The position numbers were made by a program, and so were the translations under genes. The notes below the pieces were generated by a model that was not told the DNA's origin, did not search any database, and saw only the letters and a list, made by a program, of their open reading frames with translations. Positions 9,124-22,706 of a stretch of DNA of 64,000 bases are shown here, one piece after another. The stretch is from Rhizophlyctis rosea (Eukaryota > Chytridiomycota > Chytridiomycetes > Rhizophlyctidales > Rhizophlyctidaceae): assembly GCA_027596075.1 (NCBI GenBank), contig JADGJC010000235.1, positions 1-64,000 of the forward strand. Reading direction: 5' to 3'. Each line of letters starts with the position of its first letter. Position 1 is the stretch's first letter.

Positions 9124-12100
9124 TTACACCCGATCAACAGATCTTGACGACGCGTTGCTATCACCAACACTCCTGGTTGCCCCTTTACCAGAAACACTGG
9201 TGGTGCCCTTCACACGATAGGTACTTGAAGTTGAAGGACGATCCTTCCTCTCGGCTGAGCTGCCCATGGTGGAGACCCCCATCTTCGTAACCACATCACT
9301 GAAGGTGTAAATCTCGTACGCGATGGCAAGCTTTGGGACTGCGAAGACCAAAGTTGAGCACAGGGTGCCAAGAATTGTCCCGAGCGAGACCATCAGGAAG
9401 CTGCAGGATGTGGGTGAGTTTGTGTTTGGTGACCGGTCACATCCCAATTCCTTGCGTACATGGCATTTGGATTGGATATGATCGACAGGACCGGGACGAT
9501 AATGATGGAAATGACCGAAATCAAGCTGATGGCGGCAACAGTGAAGGTGTTTTCATTGAAATCTAGGAAGGAATTTGCAGTCAGAAAGTGCGAGCAGTTG
9601 TTGACTTACATTGGTTCCTACCTGACTTCACGTTCTTGGTGCGTAGAGCATAGATGGCGGCAAGAAGAATGATGAAGCCATTCCACTGTACTCAGGACCG
9701 CAGTGAGTATAGGAGAAACTGTCACTCAGACAATCATGAGCGGTATTTTTACCCCGTACAAAAGACCTGGCCCAACAGGCGATGATTTCGGACAAGCATT
9801 CTGTGTGACATATCTGTCTGTCAGAGGAATTTGGATGGACTGTTCATAGGACGGATCATCCAATTTGAACTGCAAAACCTATTCGAAAACAGAAGGTGTC
9901 AGTACTGCTCTCTGTCTCAATTCACAAAAAGTCCTTACCAAACAAAATCCAACTTCCACCGCAACAATCATAACTATGTAAGCAAATAGTTGGATGTCGG
10001 GAAGTCGGAAACCCATAGTTTTGTTGCGGAAGATCCGATCCACCCGATAGGTTTTGATGAAGAGTGAACCCAACACTAAGCCAAACCCAATGGCGAAAAG
10101 CCAGTCTGACGGAATATAAAGTTTAACCTTGCGGCAACGAACTGATCTGGCAAGACATCGGTTTTACATGTTCCGAAGCACTGAGCCCATCCGACGGTAT
10201 TCTGCGTCGACACTCGCATCAAAACACTACCAAGGGTAAGCTCGGCGCCTGAAAAACTGTTTCAGCAATGATCATATGCACAGTTCATTTGCTGCAAGTT
10301 ACCTATGAAAATCAGCATACTGAATATTCGAGATGCTGCTCGCATAACTTTCGTATCTCCTTTTTGAATAAACATGATAATCAACAGTAATTCGATGATC
10401 ATTGCTGCCGCCGCAAGCCCCATCATTCCCTTGGAGAGGCCGCTCTTGGTGCTCAAATATGAAGTAGAGACTGCCGCCACCAAGGGAGCAGGAATTTGGG
10501 CAGCATTGGGCAAAAATTCATTGCAATCCTGTGGCAGTCAGAGAGATGTTCAGTTTGGAGTCATTCATAGGTTGATGATACAACGTTATGAAATTCCACA
10601 TACCCTAACCGCCTTCCACTTGTATCGCAATGTTGCCGAGTTCGTTGTCGGATCATCCACAAGGTAGGGTTCCATATCAGCTGCCGTGCAGGGTGGCTTC
10701 GTCAACTTGTTAATGATCTGCGCAGAAATACTAAAATGAATGAGCCTCTACGGAAAAAATATCACAAAGCACACACACGAAAGCACGAACCAGGCAAGCC
10801 CTGTCAAGAGCTGTTTGAATAGACATGTTTTTGTAAAGAATGTCATTGATCGCAACACCCATCGGGTTAGCCAAGCTGATCTGTCCAAAGGATATCGACT
10901 GCGCAGCTGGCTCCCCAGCGACCATTGCATGATCTGTCCAAAAACGCATCACAAATTCCGTCCTATCAAAGCACAAGTGGATTGCTACTTACTAATCATG
11001 CCGTCGTAAAATGATTTTCCGGTGTACTGGGGTCAAAAGGGAATTAACTTTTCGGTTCCATGATGGCCAGTCCACGCATGCAACTAGTACCGCATATTCT
11101 GGGACGCCCGCCGCCTTCAAATACCCCGATATACCTCCATCGTTCGAATAGCCGAGAGAAGGACAGTTGATTTGGAATCGTGTGTTCTGAGCGAAAGCTC
11201 CCATGAGCGCCGAGTAGGCAAATGTCGCATTCCGGGTTTGTTTCGCTATCCCGAAAAGCTTCGGCGACATTGCGGCGGCGCCTAGAGGTTTGCATGTTAA
11301 CATCAAGTTTGCTTCCCTATCATTGTCAGTTTGCAAAGAGGATGTCCATTGGACATATATACCTGTAGGCGGATATATTTTTGTCTGATACAGAATATGA
11401 GCCTCAACGTCGAAATGCGTCAAAGATGACCAACAATATGCTCACCAAACCATATCCTGACTTCATAGCAAAGCCAGGTTGACCCGGCAGGGGAGCAAGA
11501 ACGCCCGCGTCTTGGGCATCCGCCCATTGAAACAATGGTTCTTCGGAAGGGTCTTCTTTTGGAGGAGAGTAGTACCAATCCCAAAAGCGGTCCGGTGCGT
11601 ATCGGCCCCGCCATTGGAGGATGCCCGGTTTAGAGAAATACAAAGATCCCGTGTTGTCCCCAAGAGACCAGTCTGTTTTATTCCTCCAGCGAAGAAGCGT
11701 GTCGTTGATGGCGTTCACCATTCGATCATCAAGCCCGCACCTGAGACTTGTTTTCAGCCCAGCTTGGTCGAACCAAGCGTCCTCGATGGATTACATACCT
11801 TCCTTCGGGACTTAATACCGTAGCTGAAGACAATCCGTCAAAAGTTGCGTTTGTTGAGTAGTGGCCACAAACATTTTCAATTTCTGAGGAAACATACCGC
11901 CGTATCCGAATCCAACATAGGTAATCAATTTAGTATCCTGGGCGACATCCTGCGCCCAAAACATTGTGTTCGAATACCCTGCCACCATCCATAAATCGGT
12001 TATCATTCAAAGGGAAGCATCAGGTCATTTTGGTTCGCTTTACCTTTGGCATATAATTTATCCAGATACTCGTTGAGCTTGGCCATATTCCATTTTTCCC

Positions 12101-14877
12101 ACCATGTAGTCCCCCAAACTGCTTGAGTTGCTGTCGTGCCTGTAGATGGATGAATGATATTGGCTCTAGCGTGCAGCAAATTGTCGGTAAACATCAAAGC
12201 ACTGACCATCAGGCGGCCGTGGCAGTCCAACTTTGTTCAGTGTTGTCATGTTGACCATCCAGGGCTCAAAATTTATGGCAAAAGGAATTGCTAGGTAGTG
12301 GTCGTTTAACTTGTCAGAGTGCCGCTTCCAATGCAAAAAACATCATGTTGTACCATAATTTTCTCCATCGTAAACCGTGTACTTTTGTAGAATGGGTTGA
12401 ACCTGCAGGGTGTTTGCATATCAGAGGTGTTTTATCAGCATTTACGGGCCAAATGACGTTCTCACCTCCAATTTGGCCAAGAATCTTGAAATGCAATTGC
12501 AGTGTTCAGATAAGACTGTCAAGACAGATGAATTTCATCACGTTACTCACCCATTGTCCTTAAAATACTAATACGCCGAAAACATATCAATGGTCAACAG
12601 AAATGTCTTCTTCATAGACAACTTCAGCCCCACAACCATACCTTTGACTCAAGTGCATCCAAAGAAAGCAGCATATCTTTTCCATCCTTCAAAAAGGCCA
12701 ATTGATGATCCTGGAACAGAATAATGTCCGGACATTGCCAAAAAGGAGCGCCATCAGTACAATTGACAGGCGCGAGTTGGACGAACTTATAGTCTGCAAC
12801 AGAAGTTGTAGGGTGCGGCTTCAAGTTATCCTTTAGCATCAACATGTACAAACCCCATCCGTACTGGCTCGGTGGCCGTGTCCGCATATGAACAGCGACG
12901 GTATCAGTGCCATTGATTCTATTCGACTTGACCCATGAGGCAAAAGCGGCAATAGCATGCGCTTGATCAAACCACAATTCAGGGAACCATACGACCAATG
13001 TCTTGTTTCTTCCTGGAGGGCATGATGTGTTTAAAAGCGGCCAATGTCGCCGTTTCAACTTTGCCCTATCTGCCTACCTGCAGCGGTGACATCCCCGATT
13101 TCAATATAGTCGGCACTGTGAAGAGCACAGACGAGACCGGGGTGCGGAAAGTAGGAGGTGTCCACAGTGATAGGCTGAGGTTTGGAGCCAATGGATTTTT
13201 TAGCAGCCGTCAAACCAAGAAACAAAAGTGGCTCCACTTTTTCGAATCACGATTCCAGATCATGCCACCCATGGAACCCGTATGTACCACGACACACTTA
13301 CCCCGAAAATACCATAAATTGTCCACTGCGCTCCTCCATTAGAGGGAACGACGCTCGTCGACCAATCTAAAGGAACGGGTATGGAGACATTCGTCCTTTT
13401 CGATAGTGTCAGATACACCTCCGATTTTTACCAAACTGCTTGGACATGCGGAAACTTACTCTCTCCATCCAATAATCGAAACATCCCCCAATTCAGGATC
13501 TATATGGATAAGTTAATTCATTATCAGACAGATGCCATTTGCATGATCCTTACATCCAGAAGTCGGAAGGAAATTTGGACAGATAAACTTCATTGCAAGT
13601 CCCGTGTCAGCGGCTCCACCCGGTTGCTGTAATTATGGTGACATGTAGTGAACTCAAGTGCTTTATGACCATTTGGACAGATGTAATGCATACCCTGAGC
13701 GAGGTGTTGACATTAATGAATTCATATGGCCTAAAGATCAATCAATCAGACAAGAACATCCTGAGGCCTATGCAACGCAGAAGATCATACTCATTGATTG
13801 TCACCGCAGGAACAGTTGGTATTGATGGATAACTACTCGAACCGTCCGCCTGAAATCATCAACAGGTCAGATACTTCATCACAAAGAGGGAGCAACAAGC
13901 CGTTCATACATTCATGCCGAAGAAGCCGCAAAATTGAATGTTTACTAAGGGCTGTATAAAGATGAATGGCAGTTTGAAGTTAGTCGAGAAGACTGGATGG
14001 CGACAAAAACTCAACCATGAGGTGGTTGTTTAAATCAACTCACGGAAGTCGGGAAAATGATTTTCATCATATCATACGCTCCCCCGTTGAAAATCGACAT
14101 TGGTACAACATACTGAGAACTGGAATCAATATCCTTGCACTCACAAAACATCAAGCGTCTTACTTACTTTGGTCCATGCATCAACAGTACTTTTTTTCAG
14201 TCCAGGAATGTCCGACAATGCATATTGGGGCGATGAACCGGTAATTGACGCAGGAAGCGTGTACCAAGCAACCGATGAATTAGCGGTGTCCATGCGAAGT
14301 GAGATTTGAGTGTCATCGAATTGCACATCCAGTTGCTGCAATTTCATTAAGCTCAATCAGAAACAGATCGCTATCAATCAGAGAATGCGTGAGATACAAA
14401 CCTGCAAAAAGAACACAAAATAGGTATAGCGCGGATAGGTGGAATACTACACATGAATTCGAAATATTTCTTGTCAGACGATTCTGTAGAGCCATATGAG
14501 AAAGGACATGCGCACTTGGATAGGGCCACTGATCTTTCTCCAGCACAAGGTGGCAAGGGATGTTCCGCCCGCCCATAGATCGTTGCCCCCCGTCCACCAT
14601 TTCATCGTTTGCAAATTGGTGTAGCCGGTCGGTGGCCTATGAACAAGCAAGTCATCAGCAGGCCACATCAATTCGGTGACTATTGAGCACTATGATAAGG
14701 TACTTACGGGGCACCCAATGTCACGTTCGCCCTTGGATATCCATCGCACTCATATATATCATTCTCAGCGAACCAATTGTTGGTGTCCAGATACTTGACA
14801 TCCCATCTCTGCGATGTCGCTAAAGTGAGCACACTCAAAAGCACGCAAAGTGCTTTCCACTTCTTCGAGTTTATCAT
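9124..14877 (-). CDS. Class C (GABA-B-like) G-protein-coupled receptor
   Basis: A gene of many short exons. Exon 1 (14877-14708) encodes a signal peptide: MINSKKWKALCVLLSVLTLA, then SQ. The in-frame upstream Leu/Met-rich extension was not used because this ATG gives a clean signal peptide. About 12 exons then form a large extracellular region with N-glycosylation sites and several Cys. One exon contains CPDIILFQDHQLAFLKDGKD and another LPGQPGFAMKSGYG, which resemble periplasmic solute-binding proteins. Seven membrane segments follow (about 10.5-9.3 kb). Class C marks are KVMRAASRIFSMLIFIG after TM1, LFIKTYRVDRIF after TM3, RTKNVKS after TM5, DFNENTFTVAA before TM6 and VFAVPKLAIAY in TM7. The cytoplasmic tail is Ser/Thr-rich. 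It should sense an extracellular ligand and signal through heterotrimeric G proteins. Not every ectodomain exon boundary was fixed. Confidence 0.8.
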
Positions 14878-15535
14878 TGAACCTTCCAATCCGTGAGCTC
14901 TGTTGAGGGGGTTGAGTCCAAGTGAAAGCAATGTCTAGGACGGTGGTTCTGGCCATTGACGTATTATCAGTCCACTTTTCGTCAAACATCCGACGGTGAG
15001 CTGCACATTCATGTTGCATGTGCGCACAATCTTCTTGAATGAGGGGTGCCAAGGGCTTGCTGATGAAGTTCTGAATGTTTGCGATAATCCGTCTTTGCAG
15101 GGTCCAACACCCAAATTTGATTACGTCATCACCCCGGTTGGAATGGGCGGTTGCCAAGGCGGATTGAGTGCGTTGGCTTGAATTGGACTGCGGGTTGACA
15201 TGATGAAGTCTGAAATTCAAGAGGCTTCGCAAAAACTACACGCGGCCAGATACATACAAACAAAGAAAAGAACAACCAAGCTATCTTGCACAATCTGTGG
15301 CATCCCTAAACACAATGCTTCTAATCTGCTGCTATCTGCGCCAATCTTCAAGCTACATCCACACCTAAGTACAATCCGGTCCCCGTTCGTTCATGCCACA
15401 TAAAACGGTTTCATGCCGGCAATGGGAAGGTCTTCAAAATATACGTAAATAACGTCAAGATTTTACCCCGGTCACCGCTCATCAGATCTGCCAAAACTTC
15501 CAAGTCAGATATAATGCTACATTATGCTTTCCCAT
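14878..15535. other. Spacer between GPCR start and CH-domain gene end
   Basis: Both neighbours are on the minus strand, so this holds the 5' leader and promoter of the receptor and the 3' end of the upstream gene. No extra coding region is convincing and no clear TATA box is placed. Confidence 0.4.
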
Positions 15536-18500
15536 TTAACAGTCCGGAACTGAAGTCCAAACATCAATCCTACCTTGTGGCGTGAACGCCCTTACATCGA
15601 CACCCTTCTTCGCCAAAAAGGCCAGCACAACGCTCCAATTATCAATCTTATGTACCGGCAACATTGCTCGCTTATTGTACTTCCCGACACTTTCACCCGT
15701 TGCCGTTTCCAATGCATGGATTAGGTTAAGGCCATTCTCCAACTGGCTGTACAGGTCGTCTACTTGCGTGTCTTGCGATGCAAGGTTGTGGTTGAGCCAA
15801 TCCAAAGCACTCTGACAAGACGGCACATGATGAGCCACACGTCTTGGATGTTAAATAAAAGATCTCACCCTTTCAATGGCTCTATCATCTCCGCTACGGC
15901 TATCCTCCTTCTTCTTGAAGATCTGGTGAAGAAGTCACTCGGGTGAGGACATTGTCAACTTCGCAAGGAAGATCTGTGATTGGGCTGAATCTTACCATCG
16001 GAGTGCTTGAAAGGACTGACTCTTGGGACTGTCCATACATTGGCCGACGCAAAGTTCCGGTCGTTTCCGTCTGCACACATGCAGTGAGGGTGTGGCTCAT
16101 CATAATCCACAGGTTCCTTCCATACTTACACGCTCAGGTTCTTCTTCATTACCCTCGTCCGGCAAATGCATTTCAGAGACGGACGTCGAGGGCGATGGCC
16201 GCGTGGGCATAGTTGGGCGGGATGGTATCTGATCAACGGCGTGTAAGCATTCTGATCGGCCGCAGCAATGGCCGAGTGCTACACACCTGGGGCCGTGGTT
16301 TTGCTTGTGGTTCTGGAGGATCTTCCGGTTCAGTCTCATGCTGCGCTACCGGTGCCATCTCCTCCTTCTCCGCCACCATCGACGTTGGTCTGGCTCCTCG
16401 GGGTGGTGCACCTCCGCGCACTGCAGCAGCCAGAGCACCTAATGCCCCATGGCTTGTTGCAAAGACCCCAGGAATCTTTTTTGGAGGACGAGGGGGCGGC
16501 GCCTTTGTTTCAGCGGGGGCTTCCCCCACTCCTTCATGTTCTTCTACTGACCCCCTTGCAGAAATCTCACTTTGAGCGTTCTCGGAAATGAGTGAGTGCG
16601 GGCGGTCCCCAGCAGTATTAGTGGAGTAAGTAGAGATGGGGCGATCGGTGGTGGCCGTAGCGGTGGAGTAGGTTGACGTGGGCCGGTCGGTTACTGAGTA
16701 GGATGATCCGGGACGCTCTTGCGCGTATGATGGTACGGGTTTAGGAGGACGTGGTCGCACAGCTGGCGCACCAGATGGTGGTGCATCGGATGGACTTGCC
16801 GGAATGGGAGAAATTGGCAGTTCGCCTGTGACCGTCCGACTAATGGGGCTGGGCACCGGTGGCTGTGGTTTCGGCGAGACAGGTGAGTGAGCTTGAGAAT
16901 CGTCCAAAATGACGGATGTTCGCGGCGATGTTACGGGTTTGGGCATGCGTGGACGCACGGGTGGTGGGGACGCGCGGCTGGGGGATGGCGGAAGACCCAC
17001 CGTCTCATCCAGCACCTGGCTCTTCCGTGCCGGACTCAACGGGACGGAGGGCTTGCGGGCAGCAGGTAAGGGTGGATAACGCGAAGTCTCTTCCAAGGGC
17101 GAATGTTCCCCATGAATTGAAGAGCGGTCTCCTGCAGATACAACTTCCGATAATGTGCTTCTTCGCTTATCGTCTGCGGTGACTTCTGTGCTTTGTTCTT
17201 CTAAAGTTTCATACGTTGACTTGCGTTGCGTACCACCTCGCATAACCGACGCTAGTGCACTCATTGCGCCTGTTGGCTGCGGCTTTCTCGGCTTCACAGG
17301 CACCGACGGTAGCTCTTGATCGGCTGGAGCGGTGGAACTTTCCTCTGCAGTCACCAATTCACTTCCCGCCGCTTGGATCTCATCACTTAAACTTTCGGCG
17401 TGTGCTGATTCAACTGGAGGAAGTTGTGGTGCATGCTGGGCGATGACTTGAGGTTGGGGCGTCGGCGGCTTTTGTGAATATGCAGGGATGGAAGCAGCAT
17501 CTGCAAGCGCTGCACTACGGGCTTCTTCTTCTGGTAGGGATTCCTGCGAACGACAATTTCAAAATTCAGCTTTGAAATAAAGTTGCATTCCAATTGGAAA
17601 CAAACCTGTGAGCTCGATGCTGCTTCCAATGCTTCCTCTTCTCCCACCTCTTTTGCCGGAGAAGCAGCCTTTCCTTTCTTCACCTTTGGTCGGGATTTCG
17701 TGAGCGAAGTGAGCATGTTGCGGAAGCCGCCTTTGTGCGCTTTCTGCGCTTTCTCAGGTTTTTCCTTCTCGGTGGCGGTAGCCGATGTCTGCAACTTGGA
17801 GGGTGAGCGCGACAAGTTTCCGCCGAGTGGCTGTTGAGATGGAGAAGCAGGTAGTGTTTCGGTAAGTAGGGCCCTTGCTGGTGCTGCAGGAGGATGCTCC
17901 TCTGCAACCGGAACTTCTGCCGGCTGAGACTTTTCTGCGACTGCAACCGCTAATTCGGGTTCTCCTACAAGCTGACCCTCCTGCACCGCCACCGCCCCAC
18001 CAATTTGCTCATCAGCCGTTGCTGCATGCTCTTCTCCTTCAAATTCATGCTCATGGTTCTGTTCATCCGAATACTCTACTGTGTGCCGTTTTACTTTAGG
18101 AGGTGGACCAGCCAACATACGATTTAAATCCGCCATCAGACCAATATTGCGGCCTGCAACCCCTTTCCCTGAAGTAGCGGACGTTGGGGTTTCTGGTGCT
18201 TCCGGCGAAGGTTCCCTGGCGTCCGATTCCGGACCTGCCGGGGAGGGTTGCGACGGCGTAGTGTCTGTGTATTCCTGTCCGGTTGGAACTGCCACCGTTT
18301 GCGGTCGCGGTTTTATGGGAGGAACAGGTCTCTGGAGAACATTTTCCACAGCGGATTGTGGACGTGGAACACCAGGCTGCTGAGGGCGAGGGACGACAGC
18401 AGGCGGTTCTGTTGCAACTGGCGAAGGACGAGCCGGCATTGTTGGAGGATGTGCCGGAGTCGGTCGCTTTTGTGAGGAGCTGCATGAGGAAGTTGTGTTG

Positions 18501-19596
18501 TGTGATGGTATGAAAATGTACTTACCGCAGGAGTGCGAGCGGGGACAGCAACGGCTTCATAACCCTTGATCAGATTTTGCAAATCGTTCGCATTGACCCG
18601 AATTCGTTCTTCCAGCTTCTGACCCGCCTTATCCAGGGTCGCATTCACCATATCCCTGTAAGTATTCCGAGCATCGGTAATAACGTGTGCTTCCAAGAAG
18701 TCGTTCAGCGCTTGACTCAGTTGCGCTGCAACGTTTAATCTCTTGGACGCGTCGATTACTTGATGACGAGTCTCGGTCAAGGCTGCTTCTCCTGTGAACG
18801 CGTGGTAAGTTGTGAGCACACATTAGGCTGCGAACCCGGGTCAGTCATCGTTCCGCAGCCAGAACATTTGCTCTTAGAGTCAAGCTTATGGATTTTTGTG
18901 ATTCGGCAGTATGCTTTCTTGGCATGACGCTTCCAACACAATTCCAGCGGAAAACTCTCTTCTCTTCTAGTCGCCATTCCCAACCCACGTGCTTGCTGAC
19001 GCTACTCCACATCCGTTGCATGCGCCTCGGTGGCACATGCTCAAAGTATCGAAGACCCACTGGAATTTTCCCCACAACTTTCACATTGCTATCTTACCCA
19101 TACGGGATGACCCGACTTGCACCAGTCTCTTCACTCACCAGTGCTCGGGTCTTCGTCCTCAAAAATGAATGCAATGTCACCAACTAGATTGTGAGAAACC
19201 TTCTCCAGCTCTCTTCGCACGACTGTGTCGACTCGATGTGGTACATCCTTTAGGATGTTTCTCACTGCGGCGGCCAATTTGTCGTCGATGATCTGACCCT
19301 CTCCATTTCTCATATCCGTCACGGCAGCCGTGAAAGAGTTGATTTCATCACAGGCAACAGATACTACATCTTGCACTGTTGAGTGCTCTTCCTCTGGAGG
19401 ATTATACGTTTCATATTTCGCTAGAGCAGCACGAAGATTCTCCCCTGCAGTTGCAAGAATGGCAACCCAGTCTGGTTCTGAATGGAGTTCTGAAGTCATA
19501 AAATTGCGTCCCAGAGTGGTTAGGAAACTTTGGCGGTTCTTTCGAGGAAAAAAGCTCAACTTGCACAAGGTTTATGTCCTCACCGGTGGTCGTCAT
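15536..19596 (-). CDS. Proline-rich protein with C-terminal calponin-homology domain
   Basis: Exon 1 is 13 bases (ATGACGACCACCG); its join to the exon at 19489 gives MTTTELHSEPDWVAIL. The N-terminal ~240 residues are helical with no Pro runs. The middle (18.5-16.2 kb) is long and disordered, full of PxxP and PRP motifs that are potential SH3-binding sites, and basic patches such as KSRPKVKKGKAASPAK. The last exon (15811-15536) is a CH-like domain: SALDWLNHNLASQ, then LYSQLENGLNLIHALETATG, then KIDNWSVVLAFLAKKGV. A single CH domain behind a Pro-rich scaffold suggests a cytoskeletal or signalling adaptor, which is inference. I do not recognise the N-terminal region. The length is about 1,000 residues. 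Confidence 0.7.
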
Positions 19597-21230
19597 TCTG
19601 GCGTGCACAGCTGATCGTTTGTAAGATGCTTTGAGAAGTCGAAAGAGTCGACCTACAGCGCACCAGTTACCGGACTGGTTTTATCCGTCTGCCAGGTTCG
19701 TGAAGTTGAACATTAGTTGAGCAGCGGGTATGACGAATAGATGTGCAGTCGGTCAAAACTTACCCGATGAACCAAATATCTGGAAGCAGGAACTACTCGT
19801 TAGCAGGGAGTTGACACCCCCAAGGCAAAAAAGGTTTCAGGCACACGACGATGCTCACAGCAATTATTGTGCACTAATGGTCGCGAAATGCCTGGGTACT
19901 GGGAAGAAGCAAGCAGGTCGGAGTAGTTATATATGCGTCGTGAGAGGTGGGTCTACCATCCGACCACACAAGTGACGGTAGGGTGATGGTGGGTGCAAAT
20001 GGGGTACGTAGGTAGGGTACCCAGTTTGGTAAGTAGGCGGTAAAAAGTTAAGTCGGCATTGACGTTGCAAGGGTGCAAGGGTAAGAAGACCTCAATACCA
20101 CAGGGACGACAGGCACGACAGGCACTGTCACGCAGCAACTGCCAACTGTTGGTGACGGTCCTGAGGAGCATGAGCAGCCCAAAAGGGAGGGCGGGCCAAC
20201 TGGGCGTCAAGTGTATCACTCAACCAATCAGTTGATCCAAGTGGTGATGATGACTCATGCATCGTCATCACCATCATCATCACCCGCCCGTCATGTAGAT
20301 TCATCAATCAGAAGCCAATCAATCAATCACCATCCACATCAGTCAATGGGACGATGATGGCAGGTGATGGCATCCAGAGTGAGTAGAGTGGCATCCAGAG
20401 TTGATAGAAGGTAAGCAAGCTTGGGTGACTATTGGAGGGACTGCATGAGGTTGGTTGTTGCGGAGACTGTTCATGATTCACGCTTGACTGCACTGTTCCC
20501 TGGAGGAGAGACGTATTAGGCATAGTGATACAGCAGTGACTGTATCGACTAGTAATTGCCTATTTGTCATTGCTGGCGACTTTACTTGTCCACACGCGAC
20601 CTGGACTAGTGACTTGGTGCAGCCGCTAACAGTATTCGACTTGAGCGCGGGGGTTCTTGTTGTCTGCAGGCATAATGGTGATCTGGATGGTGTGGTAGTG
20701 TGGTCTGCGACGTATGAGGCTCTGGGGCCTACAATGGACCCCTGGCGCCACATCCCCGCATACACTGCAAGATCGAGTGGCGATCGTACAATGCTCCCTT
20801 CAGGATGGCGTTTTCAATAACGATGCCGCGATCCATCATACAGATCCTCAGTCAAAGGGACAGGTGGAATGCAGACCCCTCACGCGACCATTTTTCTTCA
20901 GCTCGTCATCCACGATCGACTCGGCTTTAAATCGGTCTTTTTGATTCTGGAAAATAACACAACCCAATAAACAAACGCGCGAAAATTGCAAGAACATTGT
21001 GCAGGTGGAAGTTATGGATGCACCCTCCTGATTCAGATCCCGATCTATTCGCATCGCCTTTTTCCGAAATCATATAAAGCCATGCATGTTTCAGTACTCC
21101 CCAGGTTGCGCAGGTGTAATAATCACATCGTGACACTCCAAGTAAGGCTTTTATTTGCACGACTACAATCTCCTCCGAGTGAGATTTACAAGCTCCAGAC
21201 TTAGCTTTTTAGATTTCACACCTGATCAGC
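19597..21230. other. Intergenic, divergent promoters
   Basis: Lies between the starts of a minus-strand and a plus-strand gene, so both promoters should be here. It holds short runs of ATC/GAT triplets around 20240-20290 and a repeated 'gtggcatccagag' (about 20364-20400). No supported gene. Confidence 0.45.
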
Positions 21231-22706
21231 ATGACCCGTCAAAACAACACCGCCGCCGCCGCCGCACGTCCCGCCGCCGCTAGTCAACAGCAGGCCAATC
21301 TCAAAAATGCAAATGCGGAGTTGCCGAACTTGCCCAAAAAGGTAAAGGGAGAATCCTGTGATCTCATTCATTTTAAAAAATACATGGTGCTAAACAATTA
21401 GTTTTCCTTTTGCATCATGTAGGCTGATTCCCGCCCGTCTACTCCGCAGCCGCAGGCGAAAAATGCTCAGTCTGACGTTCAGCAACAGCAACAACAGAAC
21501 CAAAAGCAACAGCAAAAGGCTGTGCAGCCGCAACAACAGCAAAAGGCATCGCAGCAGCCTCAGCAACAAAGTCCTGCTCAGTCCCCTGCTCCTCAACGTC
21601 AAGCAAAGGGTGCTCAGGCCCAGAGCGGCAGCCGTCCTCAATCGCCGGCTCCTGAAAAGGCCAATGCCCAACAGACCAAGGCCCAAAAGCAGCCTCAGCA
21701 AGTTCAACAACAAAACCAACAAAAACAAGCCAAGGCATCTGATGCTCGTCCGGCGACCCAATCCATCGCTCAGACCGCAGCCGAGACTGCCAAGTCCGCC
21801 GCTCAAACTGCCGCTACTCTGGCATCGCAGGTAGCTTCCGCCGCCGCTCCCATCGCCCAAAGTGCCGTGGCAACCGCTCAGCAGGTCGTCCAGCCCAAGC
21901 AGGCCCAGGGTGCTAAAGCTGACGGCCGACCTCAATCTCCCGCTCCACAACAGAAAAAGGCACAGCAACAGCCTGAGGGCCAGCAAAAGCAAGCTCAACC
22001 ACAACAAGCAAAACAAGCTCAATCTGCCAAAGCTGATTCTCGCCCGCAATCTCCTGCCTCCCAACAGCAGCCAAAGCAGGCTCAGCCCACAAAGGCCGAT
22101 GCTCATTCTCAATCACAAAAGCAAAACCAGCCGAAGCAAGCTCAACCTCAAGCCCAACCCATCAAAGCGGACAGTCGCCCACAATCTCCGTTCCCGCAAC
22201 AAGCCCAGAAGCAAAACCAACCGAAGCAGCAACAAGCTCAACCTTCCCGTTCCCAGCCTTCCTCTCGCCCGACAAGCGCGAACATCCAAAAAGCCCCCGC
22301 CCCTCCCGGCTTCATTGCTGTCCGCGGCGGCGTAACCCCACACGCATCCTCCCAGACACGCAAACTCACTCCAGCGGAAGAGAAGGAGAACGAGCAGCGG
22401 GCGTTGCAACGCAAAGCGGAACAAGCTCAACAGCAGCAAGAGCAGCAGCAGCGCGAGAGAGAGCAGCGCGAAAAGATTGAGAGGCAATTGATGAAGGAGG
22501 GACTGATTCAGGCATCTCGTCCTCGGTCTGCTCAGCAGATTCAGAAGCAACCCGCCTCCGCCCCTCGATCGGCACAGGCTTCGCGGCCCCAATCTACACA
22601 AAAGGACGAAGTTGACTGGTCTGACAGGCGCAGGGAGAATCGCAAGGCAAAGAAACAGGCCAAGCAGAGGAAGCAGCAGCGGAAGAGTAGGTCCTTGCGG
22701 GCTTAG
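21231..22706 (+). CDS. Gln/Ala/Pro-rich low-complexity protein with basic C-terminus
   Basis: Two exons (21231-21341 and 21423-22706) give 464 residues. Exon 1 begins MTRQNNTAAAAARPAAAS. The middle is a long Gln-rich tract with recurring units of the form (A/S)RPQSP(A/S)P and KQAQ. Near residue 380 it changes to a charged helix (KLTPAEEKENEQRALQRK), and it ends in a very basic stretch (RRENRKAKKQAKQRKQQRKS). No named domain is visible. The composition suggests a disordered, condensate-prone nucleic-acid- or ribosome-associated protein, which is inference. The second exon is open over 1.2 kb in one frame, which with the clean intron argues it is real. Confidence 0.6.

Noticed and set aside
14765..15232. 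155-codon minus-strand frame across the receptor start
   Set aside because: It crosses the signal-peptide exon in another frame and has no recognisable features.
21390..22112. Leu-rich minus-strand frame looking like a membrane protein
   Set aside because: It is the reverse complement of the Gln-rich coding repeat (CAG/CAA read as CTG/TTG), giving artificial Leu runs.
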